A stretch of 64,000 bases of DNA from [Candidatus Thermochlorobacteriaceae] bacterium GBChlB (GCA_000724175.1 JPGV01000025.1:62001-126000), one strand, 5' to 3'; counted from the stretch's first letter, positions 54,612 through 62,812 are shown. Made by a program: numbers and translations. Notes: generated by a model from the sequence alone, not told the origin.

Positions 54612-55370
54612 CTATGGTGGCACAAGTCGGTTGAAAATGTTGTTGAATGTTTCGACCGATGTTGGCGAGTGTCCCGCATAGTGATTGTTGAAATACCCAA
54701 ATACAGTGTCCGCTTTGAACGACCGAATGCGCTCCGCCCACGCGGTCATCTCCGCCGTTTTGTCGAGTTTCAATTCTGTGAACGGTTCGCTCAACAGTTT
54801 CCGATTGCCGAGCCAACGAATGTAGCCGAAGGTCGCTGTCGCGACAAAAACGCCGTGCATCGCAGGTTGGTCAGTCAAAACTAACGCGACGTTGTGCTTT
54901 CGCAAGCGCTCGAAAAAGCCCTCTTTGAGCCATGAGCGGTGGCGCACTTCCAATGCGACGCGAAACTCCGCCGTTGGCAGCGTTGCCAAATACGCCTTCA
55001 TCGCTTCGACGGTTTCCAAGGTCGCCTCAAACGTGTAGGGAAATTGCAGCACAAGGCAGCCCAATTTTTCTTTGAGCGCGGACATCGTATTGAGAAAAAG
55101 CGTGGTCTCATCGGCGGCGTTGAGCAATTTTTTGTCGTGCGTGATGGCTTGTGGAAACTTCGCGCTGAAAATAAATGCGTCGGGCGTTTTGTCGTGCCAG
55201 CTTTGAACCAGCTCCTTGCGCGGAATCGCATAAAAGGTGGAATCAATTTCAACGGTGGGAAGCCGCTTTGCATACTCCATAAGAAAGGTGGCAGGTTTGG
55301 CATGCGGCGGATAAAAGTTGCCGACCCAATCTTTCTGGCTCCAAGTCGATGTGCCGATGTAGAGCTTCAC
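54612..55370 (-). CDS. DUF72 family protein
   Basis: 252 residues, TIM-barrel-like DUF72 (YecE) protein: the start LYIGTSTWSQKDWVGNFYPP, VEIDSTFYAIPR, FSAKFPQAITHDKKL, LEVRHRSW and YFNNHYAGHSPTSVETFN are all diagnostic. The fold resembles xylose isomerase-type barrels, but the activity of the family is not established. It starts seven bases after the preceding gene's stop, so an operon is likely. Confidence 0.92.
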   Translation of the reverse strand: MKLYIGTSTWSQKDWVGNFYPPHAKPATFLMEYAKRLPTVEIDSTFYAIPRKELVQSWHDKTPDAFIFSAKFPQAITHDKKLLNAADETTLFLNTMSALKEKLGCLVLQFPYTFEATLETVEAMKAYLATLPTAEFRVALEVRHRSWLKEGFFERLRKHNVALVLTDQPAMHGVFVATATFGYIRWLGNRKLLSEPFTELKLDKTAEMTAWAERIRSFKADTVFGYFNNHYAGHSPTSVETFNNIFNRLVPP

Positions 55371-55377
55371 AAGTAGA

Positions 55378-55782
55378 TTAAAAATTTCCGTTTGGAAACG
55401 ATTTGCCTAAGGCTTCCAAGACGACCGCGATGGCTTCGTCGAGTGTGAGGTCAAAGACGCCCGCCTCGCCTGCGAAGAACGCCTCGCGCCAAATGTGGTA
55501 GCCGTCCAATTCGGTGGTGTCAACATCTTGAAAGCCGATGAACACGCAGCCCGATTTTTCAACGCCGTCTTTCATAATCGGCAAATGCCCGATGAACGGC
55601 TTGGCGTCTTGAATGTAAGCCGCGTTGGGCGGAAAAAGATTTCGCAAGCCATAGATGAGAAAATGATAAACGGGCTGCGGCACGGGCAGGTCGGCGTGTG
55701 TATCGATACGCAAGAGTTTCGCCATTCCAAACGTGGCGTCTTTGGCGACAAAAGACACAATATCTCCAGCTTTCAACTCCAT
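55378..55782 (-). CDS. Unrecognised small protein
   Basis: 134 residues, no signal peptide or membrane segment. It starts with GDIVSFVAKDATFGMAKLLRID, a small beta-barrel-like opening that recalls Imm26-type or SH3-like folds, and ends with an acidic helix LTLDEAIAVVLEALGKSF. I cannot assign a function. It lies seven bases before the DUF72 gene and 24 bases after PfkB on the same strand. Confidence 0.65.
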   Translation of the reverse strand: MELKAGDIVSFVAKDATFGMAKLLRIDTHADLPVPQPVYHFLIYGLRNLFPPNAAYIQDAKPFIGHLPIMKDGVEKSGCVFIGFQDVDTTELDGYHIWREAFFAGEAGVFDLTLDEAIAVVLEALGKSFPNGNF

Positions 55783-55806
55783 TGACAGCAGCTTTTTTCC
55801 AAACGG

Positions 55807-56718
55807 TTAGTCATCGATTTTTGACAAGTCTAAAAAGCTCTGAAAGCGGTCTCCGACTTCAAGCGGCGTAAGGTCGAGCAATCGCTCAACGCCGAACTTC
55901 TCGACGCAGAAACTTGCCATCGTGCTGCCGTAGAGAACAGCGCGGCGCAAGGTTTGGTCATTGACTTCGCCTGCTTTAGCAAGGTAGCCAATGAACCCGC
56001 CTGCGAAACAATCGCCCGCGCCTGTCGGGTCGAAGACCGTTTCAAGCGGATACGCCGGAGCAGAGAAGATGCCGCTATCCGTAAAGAGCAACGCGCCGTG
56101 TTCGCCCTTTTTGATGATGAGAATTTTTGGTCCCATGGCGCGAATAATGCGCGCCGATTTGATGAGGTTCGGGTCTTTGGAAAGCTGCCGCGCCTCGCTG
56201 TCATTGATGATGAGCGCATCGACAAGCGCCAGCGTCTCTTGGAGCTCTTTTGGCTTGCCTTCAATCCAGAAGTTCATGGTGTCGCAGACAACGAGCTTGG
56301 GACGCGAGATTTGACCCAACACATTTTTTTGCAGCACAGGGTCGATGTTGCCCAAACAGACAAACTTCGCCTGTTGATACGCGTGGGGAATGACGGGATT
56401 GAAATCGGCAAGCACGTTGAGCTGCGTATCGAGCGTGTCGCGGCTGTTCATATCGTAGTGATAGCGTCCCGACCAGCGAAAGGTCTTGCCGCCCGCAACA
56501 ACCTGTACGCCAGAGATGTCAATGCCGCGCTCTCTGTAAAGATTGAGATTTTTTTCGCCGAAGTCCTCGCCGACGACGCCGACAAGCTGAATGTTCTCCG
56601 CGAAAAATCCTGCCGAAATGGAAATAAATGTGCCGGAGCCAGCAAGGATGTTTTGTTGCTTGGCAAACGGCGTTTCAACGTCGTCAAACGCAAGTGAACC
56701 AATAACGAGTAAAGACAT
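55807..56718 (-). CDS. PfkB-family sugar/nucleoside kinase
   Basis: 303 residues from ATG 56718, which gives the family opening LLVIGSLAFDDVETPF; a longer frame overlapping the amylase gene is not natural. The C-terminal catalytic block DPTGAGDCFAGGF holds the base Asp and the anion hole, and INDSEARQLS is the usual middle block. The closest general wording is of adenosine/ribokinase-like kinases, but the substrate is unknown. It lies 40 bases after the GH13 gene, so both are likely co-transcribed. Confidence 0.9.
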   Translation of the reverse strand: MSLLVIGSLAFDDVETPFAKQQNILAGSGTFISISAGFFAENIQLVGVVGEDFGEKNLNLYRERGIDISGVQVVAGGKTFRWSGRYHYDMNSRDTLDTQLNVLADFNPVIPHAYQQAKFVCLGNIDPVLQKNVLGQISRPKLVVCDTMNFWIEGKPKELQETLALVDALIINDSEARQLSKDPNLIKSARIIRAMGPKILIIKKGEHGALLFTDSGIFSAPAYPLETVFDPTGAGDCFAGGFIGYLAKAGEVNDQTLRRAVLYGSTMASFCVEKFGVERLLDLTPLEVGDRFQSFLDLSKIDD

Positions 56719-56758
56719 TCGAGATAAAAATTTAATTAAGAAAAAATAAATCCGAACG

Positions 56759-58666
56759 TTAGGAAATATCAAATAGCGCGCTTTCGCCCGGCGCGAGCGT
56801 AAGCCTGAGCGTTTGGCTTTCGACCGCAAAACGCTGTTCCGAGTAGAGTTCCAAGAGCGACTCAGCCGAAACGCTCAATGGAATTTTCACGGATTCCGAT
56901 GCAATAGGATTGGCATTTCCAACGAACAAGAGTTGCGTCGAGCCGCTTTGCCGCGTCAGTATGATCAAATTCGTCTGCTCGTCGGAAAGCAGTGTGGTCG
57001 AGCCGTGATGATAATTGGCAATGACATCGAGATACTTGGCGCGAACCGACATGACCTTTGAAATATACGCGGTTATCGGCTCAACACCGTTGTCGCCTGT
57101 CCAATTAAATGCGCGCGCGCTGAAAAGCGGCAACTGTTCCGACGGGAAAAATTTTAAATCATCTGGCGAAAATCCTAAGCCGGTGTTAATCGGATACCAC
57201 TCGCAAAGTTCAACGCCGTTGTGAAGGAAAGGAATAGCGGGCAACACCGAGGCAAGCGCAATAAAAAACTTAGAGAAATTTTTTCCCGCAGCGCCGCCGC
57301 CGAATCGCGCCGCCGCGCGCGGCGTGTTGTGGCTTTCCGCGGTCGCAAAACTTGAAATGGCAATGCTGCCCAAGAGGTCGCGAATGAACTTTTTTAAGTC
57401 TTTCAACTCGTGCGCCACAAACGGCATGCTGCCAATGACGGCGTTATAGCCTTGTTCGCGGCTCTTCCGACTCGCGTTGAAGTTTTCATCCCAAAATGCG
57501 AAGTCAGGATTTTTACGTCGCGCGGTTTGAATGATGGATTTTTTGAGGTCGGCAGGCAGCGAGTGTCCCATGTCAATCATCACGCCATCAATGTCAAAGG
57601 CATCTTGATAGTAGGGAATGATGCCGATGATTTTCTCCCACAGCGGCTGATTGATATACTCTGGCTTTGCTAAGTTGGCTTCATACATCCTGACGGTGTT
57701 GTAGGCAATGTAATTGTAGTGCGGATGCGTGTAGAGCTTCAGGTATGTTACATCGTTCCAAGGTGGCTGGGTGTCCTGTGGGGGCCAATCGGCAAAGGCG
57801 CCCGGAATCCGACACACGCGCTGGTCGTTGGTCAGCCCGATGTATCGACCGTCGTGATACTCAACGGTGTGCGGCGGCGAGACATACATCGACTTGTAAA
57901 TCGCATGTGGTTCGGGCAAATCCAAAAAATCGCCGCGCTCGACTTTGGCAAGAATCTGTTGCAACTCTGCGTCGGTGAAAATCGGATTACCGTATCGCCC
58001 TTCGTCGGTCGCTCCCTGCGGACGATTTTGAACGCGCTCATCAATCCAGTAAAACCAATCGGGGTGTTCTTTTACCCAATCGGAATCTTTGGCGGCGGTG
58101 CGAAAGACAAACTCAACAACCACCCGCAAACCCAAGTGATGACATGCCTCGACGAATGCCTTGAACTCTGTTTCGGCGTCTAAGTTCAACGCAGGCTCGG
58201 CAAGACGCTCATCGAGCTTATACGGATTTTTGATGGCATAAGGAGACCCAAGTGTGCCTTTGTTCCCGTCGCTGCCAATGGCGGTAATGGGCAATAGGTG
58301 AACAACGGTCGCGCCTAAGCGCTTGATGTGCGGCAAGAGCGCGATGGATTTTAAGAACGTGCCAGTTTCTCGAAAGCCGCTTGTCGTGTCAAGGTCGAGT
58401 TTGCCGTTGGCGTTGTGGTCGAAGGCGGTCGCAGTGCGGACGAAAAGGTTGTAAATTACCGAACTCGATGACCACTCGCCGTTGCCGACGACGGGCAATG
58501 CGCTGTTGGGCTGGGCAAGAATGCGGTCGATAGCCTGAGCGTAATACTCGCGCGGATTAACGGCGACGACCGACACACGGTCGCTGTGCCAAAGCGTCGG
58601 AATGTGATAGGTCTCGTGGATGTTAGGAAGCGATTGGAGAGCCGAAAGAAGCTGTTGTAACGACAT
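56759..58666 (-). CDS. Divergent GH13 alpha-amylase-family protein
   Basis: 635 residues, no signal peptide, so cytoplasmic. The barrel blocks can be followed: VVHLLPITAIGS, a region I-like VVVEFVFRTAAKDSDWVKEHPDWF, region II FDIDGVMIDMGHS with Asp365 as expected nucleophile, region III FWDENF with Glu394, and region IV AESHNTPR. Compared with standard GH13, the invariant Arg of region II is Met363 and the Asp of region IV reads Asn447. The EHPDWF and GlgE-like features recall maltosyltransferases. Activity may be altered or lost. Glycogen or maltoside metabolism is the best guess. Confidence 0.8.
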   Translation of the reverse strand: MSLQQLLSALQSLPNIHETYHIPTLWHSDRVSVVAVNPREYYAQAIDRILAQPNSALPVVGNGEWSSSSVIYNLFVRTATAFDHNANGKLDLDTTSGFRETGTFLKSIALLPHIKRLGATVVHLLPITAIGSDGNKGTLGSPYAIKNPYKLDERLAEPALNLDAETEFKAFVEACHHLGLRVVVEFVFRTAAKDSDWVKEHPDWFYWIDERVQNRPQGATDEGRYGNPIFTDAELQQILAKVERGDFLDLPEPHAIYKSMYVSPPHTVEYHDGRYIGLTNDQRVCRIPGAFADWPPQDTQPPWNDVTYLKLYTHPHYNYIAYNTVRMYEANLAKPEYINQPLWEKIIGIIPYYQDAFDIDGVMIDMGHSLPADLKKSIIQTARRKNPDFAFWDENFNASRKSREQGYNAVIGSMPFVAHELKDLKKFIRDLLGSIAISSFATAESHNTPRAAARFGGGAAGKNFSKFFIALASVLPAIPFLHNGVELCEWYPINTGLGFSPDDLKFFPSEQLPLFSARAFNWTGDNGVEPITAYISKVMSVRAKYLDVIANYHHGSTTLLSDEQTNLIILTRQSGSTQLLFVGNANPIASESVKIPLSVSAESLLELYSEQRFAVESQTLRLTLAPGESALFDIS

Positions 58667-58711
58667 TCAAAACTAATTTAACAAATTAAGCGGGCGAATA
58701 TACGCCCTTGT

Positions 58712-59506
58712 ATGCGAAATCTGAAACTGGTGCTTCAATACGACGGAACGCCGTTTGCGGGTTGGCAGCGTCAGCCGCAGAACAAACATCAACGCACGAT
58801 TCAGGGCGACCTCGAAGCGGTGCTAAAAAAAGTCTTGCAAGAGCCAATTGACGTGCATTGCGCAGGACGCACCGACACTGGCGTTCATGCCCGAGAGCAA
58901 ATCGCACACTTTAAGACGACCTCGAGCATCAACGCGGAGCAACTTCGTTATGTTTTGAACCGTATGCTCCCAAAAGAAATTTCAGTGATGAAAATCACCG
59001 ATGCTCCCGAAGACTTCCATGCGCGGCACAGCGCGACCGCGCGCACCTATCGATATTTCATCATCACCGAGCGCATCGCCTTGAAACATCGCTTTTCGGC
59101 ATTTTATCCCTTGAAAAACCTTGACTTGAACGCAATGCAGCAATGCGCCGATGTCATCGTAGGGGAGCATGACTTTCGCTCCTTCTGCAAAGTTGGCAAT
59201 AAAAAACGCACCTATCTGTGCAACGTGCGCCGTGCTGTTTGGCGGAGCATCGGGAAGAGCGAATTGGTGTTCGAGATTACAGCAAATCGATTTTTGCATA
59301 GCATGGTGCGGTTGCTGGTCGGCACAATGCTCGACGTCGGCGCGGGAGAACGGTCGGTCAAAGACTTCCGAGAGGTGCTGCTCGCCAGAGATGTGCGCCG
59401 CGCGGGAACTGCTGCGAAACCATGCGGTCTGTTTTTCTGGAAGGCGCATTACGAAAAACGCCGAAAACACATCGTGCCTGAACAGGAACTTGAAACAGAC
59501 GAATAA
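58712..59506 (+). CDS. truA: tRNA pseudouridine synthase A
   Basis: 264 residues. Makes pseudouridine at positions 38-40 of the anticodon stem. The catalytic Asp55 lies in AGRTDTGVHA; LVLQYDGTPFAGWQRQP and FHARHSATARTYRYFI are the other diagnostic blocks. Standard length. Divergent from the GH13 gene by 45 bases. Confidence 0.96.
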   Translation: MRNLKLVLQYDGTPFAGWQRQPQNKHQRTIQGDLEAVLKKVLQEPIDVHCAGRTDTGVHAREQIAHFKTTSSINAEQLRYVLNRMLPKEISVMKITDAPEDFHARHSATARTYRYFIITERIALKHRFSAFYPLKNLDLNAMQQCADVIVGEHDFRSFCKVGNKKRTYLCNVRRAVWRSIGKSELVFEITANRFLHSMVRLLVGTMLDVGAGERSVKDFREVLLARDVRRAGTAAKPCGLFFWKAHYEKRRKHIVPEQELETDE

Positions 59507-59544
59507 AGCGATGTATCTTGAAAAAAGTTGACACAAAAACAACA

Positions 59545-60048
59545 ATGAAAAAAATACTCTGCTGCGCGCTCGTCTTCGTCGCTGTGGCTGGTTGCGACCG
59601 ATTGAAAAACAACAGCAACCCGCCGCCGATGAGTGGCCCGACGACAGCTACAAAAAAAACGGAAATGCGCGGCTTGAAACGCAAACTCAAAATCGATACG
59701 GCAATCGTCTGGGTCGATATCGCCGATAAAGACCAAACGCGGGCGCAAGGGCTAATGTATCGGCGTGAAATGCCCGACGACGAGGGCATGCTCTTTGTCT
59801 TCCCGCAGCCCGATAAACAGTCGTTTTGGATGAAGAACACGTATCTGCCGCTCGACATTGCCTTCGTCGATGAACAACTGCGCATCACCGACATTCACCA
59901 GATGAAACCGATGGGAGACTCAAACGAGCCAGATGATAAACTTCCGCGCTACGAATCGTCAAAACCGGTGCCGTATGCGATTGAACTCAATCAAGGCTGG
60001 TTCAAGAAAAAAGGCATCGCGGTCGGCGCAAAAATCTCGTTTGAGTAA
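59545..60048 (+). CDS. DUF192 lipoprotein
   Basis: 167 residues from ATG 59545, which starts a lipoprotein signal ending VAGC (Cys17); an in-frame TTG at 59518 would add nine residues before it. The DUF192 domain (~58-160) shows QGLMYRREMPDDEGMLFVF, SFWMKNTYLPLDIAFVD and YAIELNQGWF. The family is an envelope beta-barrel domain of unknown job. It is convergent with the RidA gene, 23 bases apart. Confidence 0.92.
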   Translation: MKKILCCALVFVAVAGCDRLKNNSNPPPMSGPTTATKKTEMRGLKRKLKIDTAIVWVDIADKDQTRAQGLMYRREMPDDEGMLFVFPQPDKQSFWMKNTYLPLDIAFVDEQLRITDIHQMKPMGDSNEPDDKLPRYESSKPVPYAIELNQGWFKKKGIAVGAKISFE

Positions 60049-60071
60049 TGTCGTGATTTGCCCAGCGCTGT

Positions 60072-60668
60072 TTATGGTTTAAGAGACACAACGACTTCAA
60101 CTTCGACGCTGGCGCCGAGCGGCAATTCGGCGACACCAACCGCGCTACGAGCATGCCGGCCGTTTTCGCCGAAGACATCGTTGAAAAAATCTGATGCGCC
60201 GTTGCCGACAAACGGCTGTTCGGTAAATCCCGATTCGCTGGCAACAAACACCGTTAGCTTTACCACGCGCTCGATTTTATCCAAATCGCCGATGAGCTGA
60301 CGAATAGCCGCCAGCGCGTTAATGGCACAAACTCTCGCCGCCGCCTTTGCTTCCTCTTTACCGACAATCATGCCCACTTTGCCTTTGCCGCCCTGAATCA
60401 ACTGCCCATCGACGAGTGGCAGCTGCCCAGATGTAAAAACCAAGTTTCCCGTTTGAACGGCAGGAATGTAGGCGGCAAGCGGCTTTGAAGGCACCGGCAG
60501 CGTAACGCCGAGCGAGAGTAATCGTTGTTCAACAGTCGACATGGGTTTAGTTGGTTTGGTTTGAGAAACGCCTTGAACGGCAAACAACATTGGCAATGCA
60601 AGATACAGCAGCGCTGTCAAAACGGCGAAACGGACACGCCGGAATTGAGCGAAGAAAATGTGACGCAT
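60072..60668 (-). CDS. RidA-family protein with apparent signal peptide
   Basis: 198 residues. The RidA/YjgF-like domain (~43-198) has YIPAVQTGNLVFTSGQLP, AAARVCAINALAAIRQL and GVAELPLGASVEVEVVV; this trimeric family in the YjgH-like branch often deaminates reactive enamines/imines or has no known substrate. Residues 1-42 form a basic start plus hydrophobic helix (FAVLTALLYLALPMLFAVQG), so export is predicted from ATG 60668. If the true start is the internal ATG 60542, the protein is cytoplasmic as usual. No partner gene nearby. Confidence 0.85.
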   Translation of the reverse strand: MRHIFFAQFRRVRFAVLTALLYLALPMLFAVQGVSQTKPTKPMSTVEQRLLSLGVTLPVPSKPLAAYIPAVQTGNLVFTSGQLPLVDGQLIQGGKGKVGMIVGKEEAKAAARVCAINALAAIRQLIGDLDKIERVVKLTVFVASESGFTEQPFVGNGASDFFNDVFGENGRHARSAVGVAELPLGASVEVEVVVSLKP

Positions 60669-60717
60669 ACATTAAAAAGTTAAAGGTTATGTATCAAGGG
60701 TGAGTTGACGGTGAAAC

Positions 60718-60769
60718 GCCGTCAGCACAGCCGAACAATGGATTGCGTCGCTACGCTCGCAATGACGGC
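60718..60769. repeat. REP-like palindromic element
   Basis: Outer arms GCCGTCA (60718-60724) and TGACGGC (60763-60769), inner arms ATTGCG and CGCAAT around TCGCTACGCT. The inner wording is typical of dispersed intergenic repeats in many bacteria. It sits between the start of the RidA gene and the small-RNA candidate. Confidence 0.65.
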
Positions 60770-60897
60770 TTGTCATAACGAAGAGGCGCGCCGCGACTGA
60801 CACCACCACCAGACAGGCTAAAGAGCGCAACACACGTTGAATCCACGACCAAGTTAAACGAAAATAATTGTGATGTGGCGCAAGATAACCGCTAAAC

Positions 60898-60929
60898 TTG
60901 TAACCGCTTGTCTCGAATGTTCGTATAAT
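60898..60929 (+). promoter_or_regulatory. Promoter of the small-RNA candidate
   Basis: A perfect TATAAT at 60924-60929, seven bases before the proposed 5' end at 60936. The only upstream match to a -35 box is TTGTAA (60898-60903) at the wide spacing of 20, so the -35 part is uncertain. Confidence 0.55.
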
Positions 60930-60935
60930 TCAGGC

Positions 60936-61032
60936 GAGAAGGAAAAAACCTTCTCCGTAGTCATGGTTACGCGATGATATACGATGATTGAGCAAGCGCG
61001 GCGGTTGAAACTCAACCGCCGCTTTGTTTTTC
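60936..61032 (+). ncRNA. Predicted small RNA
   Basis: About 97 nt. A 5' hairpin GAGAAGG-AAAAAA-CCTTCTC (60936-60955) is followed by a ~40-base open linker rich in A and U, and a 3' intrinsic terminator of 11 base pairs with U-tract (60998-61032). A -10 box TATAAT ends seven bases before the hairpin. No protein gene on the plus strand precedes it, since the RidA gene is transcribed away. This build is typical of trans-acting sRNAs, but it could also be the leader of the response-regulator gene with an attenuator. No known RNA family was recognised. Confidence 0.55.
60998..61032 (+). terminator. Strong intrinsic terminator
   Basis: GCGGCGGTTGA and TCAACCGCCGC pair over 11 bases with a three-base loop, followed by TTTGTTTTT. 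It ends the small-RNA candidate. Confidence 0.92.
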
Positions 61033-61043
61033 TGAACTGCCCT

Positions 61044-61088
61044 GCAATTTTTTTCTGCTTTCTTCAATACGCCGCAATTTTTTTCTGC
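61044..61088. repeat. Two 15-base direct repeats, 30 bases apart
   Basis: GCAATTTTTTTCTGC occurs at 61044-61058 and again at 61074-61088, exact copies with a period of 30 bases, about three helical turns. They lie 89-133 bases upstream of the response-regulator start and could be a pair of protein-binding sites. Confidence 0.7.
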
Positions 61089-61176
61089 GCCTGTGGTTAT
61101 ATTGCCTGCCGTGCGTGGCAATGCTGTTCCGCCGCGCTAAGTTGCCGAGGTCGCTCCAAATCAAGTTCACAGAGTT

Positions 61177-61899
61177 ATGACGAATTTTGCCCTAAAAACA
61201 TCGTCGGCGGAAAAGCCACAAAAAGTTTTGTTGGTCGATGATGACGACGCGATTCTACGTGCCACGTCGCACCAACTCACGCTCAACGGCTACGACGTCG
61301 TAACTGCAATGGACGCCGAAGAAGCCGAACAGGTCATTCTGGAAGATGGTATCGAAATCGTCATTTGCGACTTTGCCATGCCGGGCTTGAACGGTTTGGA
61401 GTTCTGCCAAAAATTGCGCAATCGGCCAGAGACGCGCTCGATTTACTTCATCATGTTCACTGGCTACGGCAAAAACGACGAGAAAATTCAGGCGCTCAAG
61501 TCGGGCGTTGATGACTACATTACCAAATCCTTCGACCCAGCTGAATTGGTCGCCCGTGTTCATGTGGCGCAGCGCATTGTGGAATTGCAGCGTCAAGTCG
61601 TGCGGCTCGAGCGCATGCAAACCTATTCGGAACTCATCACAACATTGGCGCACGAAATCAACAATCCGCTCACAGGGCTTTTGGGCTTTCTCGAGCTGGC
61701 AAAAATCAAACTCAAACGTGTGCCGCTCAGCGAGGCGGACGTCGAGAAAATCGTTCAGATGTTGGAACGCACACATGAGCAAGGCAAGCGCATTGGCGTT
61801 GTCGTCGAAAGGCTCTTAAACCTGAAAGACTACAAAACCAAGACCTATTTGGAAACCGTGCGTATGATTGACATTGACACGCCGTCTCCTGAAAATTAA
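61177..61899 (+). CDS. Response regulator fused to a histidine-kinase DHp domain (no ATPase)
   Basis: 240 residues. A REC domain (~15-130) with the acidic pair VDDDD, phospho-acceptor Asp65 in VICDFAMPG, and Lys in DDYITKSF. A helical linker (QRIVELQRQVVRLERMQTYS) leads to a HisKA-like dimerisation helix with His159 in LAHEINNPLTGLLGFLEL, then a second helix to residue ~220. No HATPase domain follows, so it cannot phosphorylate itself. It could act as a phosphotransfer partner or dimer for another kinase, perhaps the hybrid kinase at 19375. The prenyltransferase gene starts 31 bases later. Confidence 0.88.
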   Translation: MTNFALKTSSAEKPQKVLLVDDDDAILRATSHQLTLNGYDVVTAMDAEEAEQVILEDGIEIVICDFAMPGLNGLEFCQKLRNRPETRSIYFIMFTGYGKNDEKIQALKSGVDDYITKSFDPAELVARVHVAQRIVELQRQVVRLERMQTYSELITTLAHEINNPLTGLLGFLELAKIKLKRVPLSEADVEKIVQMLERTHEQGKRIGVVVERLLNLKDYKTKTYLETVRMIDIDTPSPEN

Positions 61900-61930
61900 C
61901 GCGGCACAGGCAAAAGGGGAGAGAAGCGTT

Positions 61931-62791
61931 ATGCCGTCCGAAACGCCGTCGTTCAACCTTGCGGCATATCTGAAAATCACGCGCCCGTCGAATGTTGTGT
62001 TATTTTTTCTCGGCATTTTGTTGGGCGGCGTTGCTGCGCAGGGGATAGCGGTTTTAAGCAACGTGAAGCTCTGGATTGCCGCGCTGTCTGGCACACTGAT
62101 TGGCGCGGCGGCGAATGTCATCAACGATGTCAAAGATGTGGACATTGACCGCATCAATAAACCGCGGCGTCCGCTCATCGCAGGCGAATTGACGTCGGAG
62201 CATGCCACGCGCTTTTGGCTGCTGCTTAATCTCACGGGAGCATCGCTCAGCACATTGATTTCCCTTGAAAATACTGTTATTGCAATAACCTTTATTGCCA
62301 TTTTTTATGCATACAGCCAGTGGTTTAAGCGAATGTTGCTGTTAGGAAACCTTGTTGTGGCATCGGGCGTGAGTGCGGGACTTTTCTACGGCGCATCGGC
62401 AACAGGCGGGTGTAGCGCAATTTGGTTTCCGGCGATATTTTGCTTCACTCTCAACTTCGGGCGTGAAATTCTCAAAGACTTGGAAGATGTTGAGGGCGAC
62501 ACACAGGGCGGAGCATCAACGCTCCCGATTAAACTGGGCGCAACGAAAACACTCGTCGTTGTCTCGGCGATTTTCATCGCGCTGATGGGGTTATCTACGC
62601 TGCCTTATTGGACGGGCGATTACGGCGCGTGGTATTTGCTTTCGGTAATGCTCCTAACGAACAGCATTTTCGCCATCGTGGTTTGGAGAATTTGGCAAGT
62701 GCAAACAAAAGAAAATTTTTATCGGATGAACACGCTGCTCAAAGCAGCGATGCTGACAGGCATCATTTCTATTGCGCTGGCAAAAGCGTAA
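61931..62791 (+). CDS. UbiA-family prenyltransferase (geranylgeranylglycerol-phosphate transferase-like)
   Basis: 286 residues with about nine membrane helices, from ATG 61931 with GGGGAG upstream. The two Asp-rich metal sites are NDVKDVDIDRINKPRRP and the second REILKDLEDVEGD. The wording is of the group annotated as digeranylgeranylglyceryl phosphate synthase-like, also used for menaquinone and chlorophyll tails. The acceptor is open; in a phototroph a pigment tail is possible, but BchG/BchK wording is not obvious. Confidence 0.85.
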   Translation: MPSETPSFNLAAYLKITRPSNVVLFFLGILLGGVAAQGIAVLSNVKLWIAALSGTLIGAAANVINDVKDVDIDRINKPRRPLIAGELTSEHATRFWLLLNLTGASLSTLISLENTVIAITFIAIFYAYSQWFKRMLLLGNLVVASGVSAGLFYGASATGGCSAIWFPAIFCFTLNFGREILKDLEDVEGDTQGGASTLPIKLGATKTLVVVSAIFIALMGLSTLPYWTGDYGAWYLLSVMLLTNSIFAIVVWRIWQVQTKENFYRMNTLLKAAMLTGIISIALAKA

Positions 62792-62812
62792 TTCACACAA
62801 CCTGAAAAAAAC

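Larger units (their letters stand above)
60669..61176. other. Intergenic region with REP-like repeat, small-RNA candidate and direct repeats
   Basis: 508 bases with no protein gene that I accept. In order it holds a REP-like hairpin (60718-60769), a promoter (-10 TATAAT 60924-60929), a predicted small RNA ending in a strong terminator (60936-61032), a pair of 15-base direct repeats (61044-61088) and an ATTGCC/GGCAAT inverted repeat (61101-61122) shortly before the response-regulator gene. Confidence 0.6.

Noticed and set aside
60984-61241. Plus-strand open frame of 85 codons across the small-RNA candidate
   Set aside because: It reads through a strong terminator hairpin and overlaps the response-regulator start; residues are Cys/Ala/Arg-rich without a motif, and no ribosome-binding site is present.
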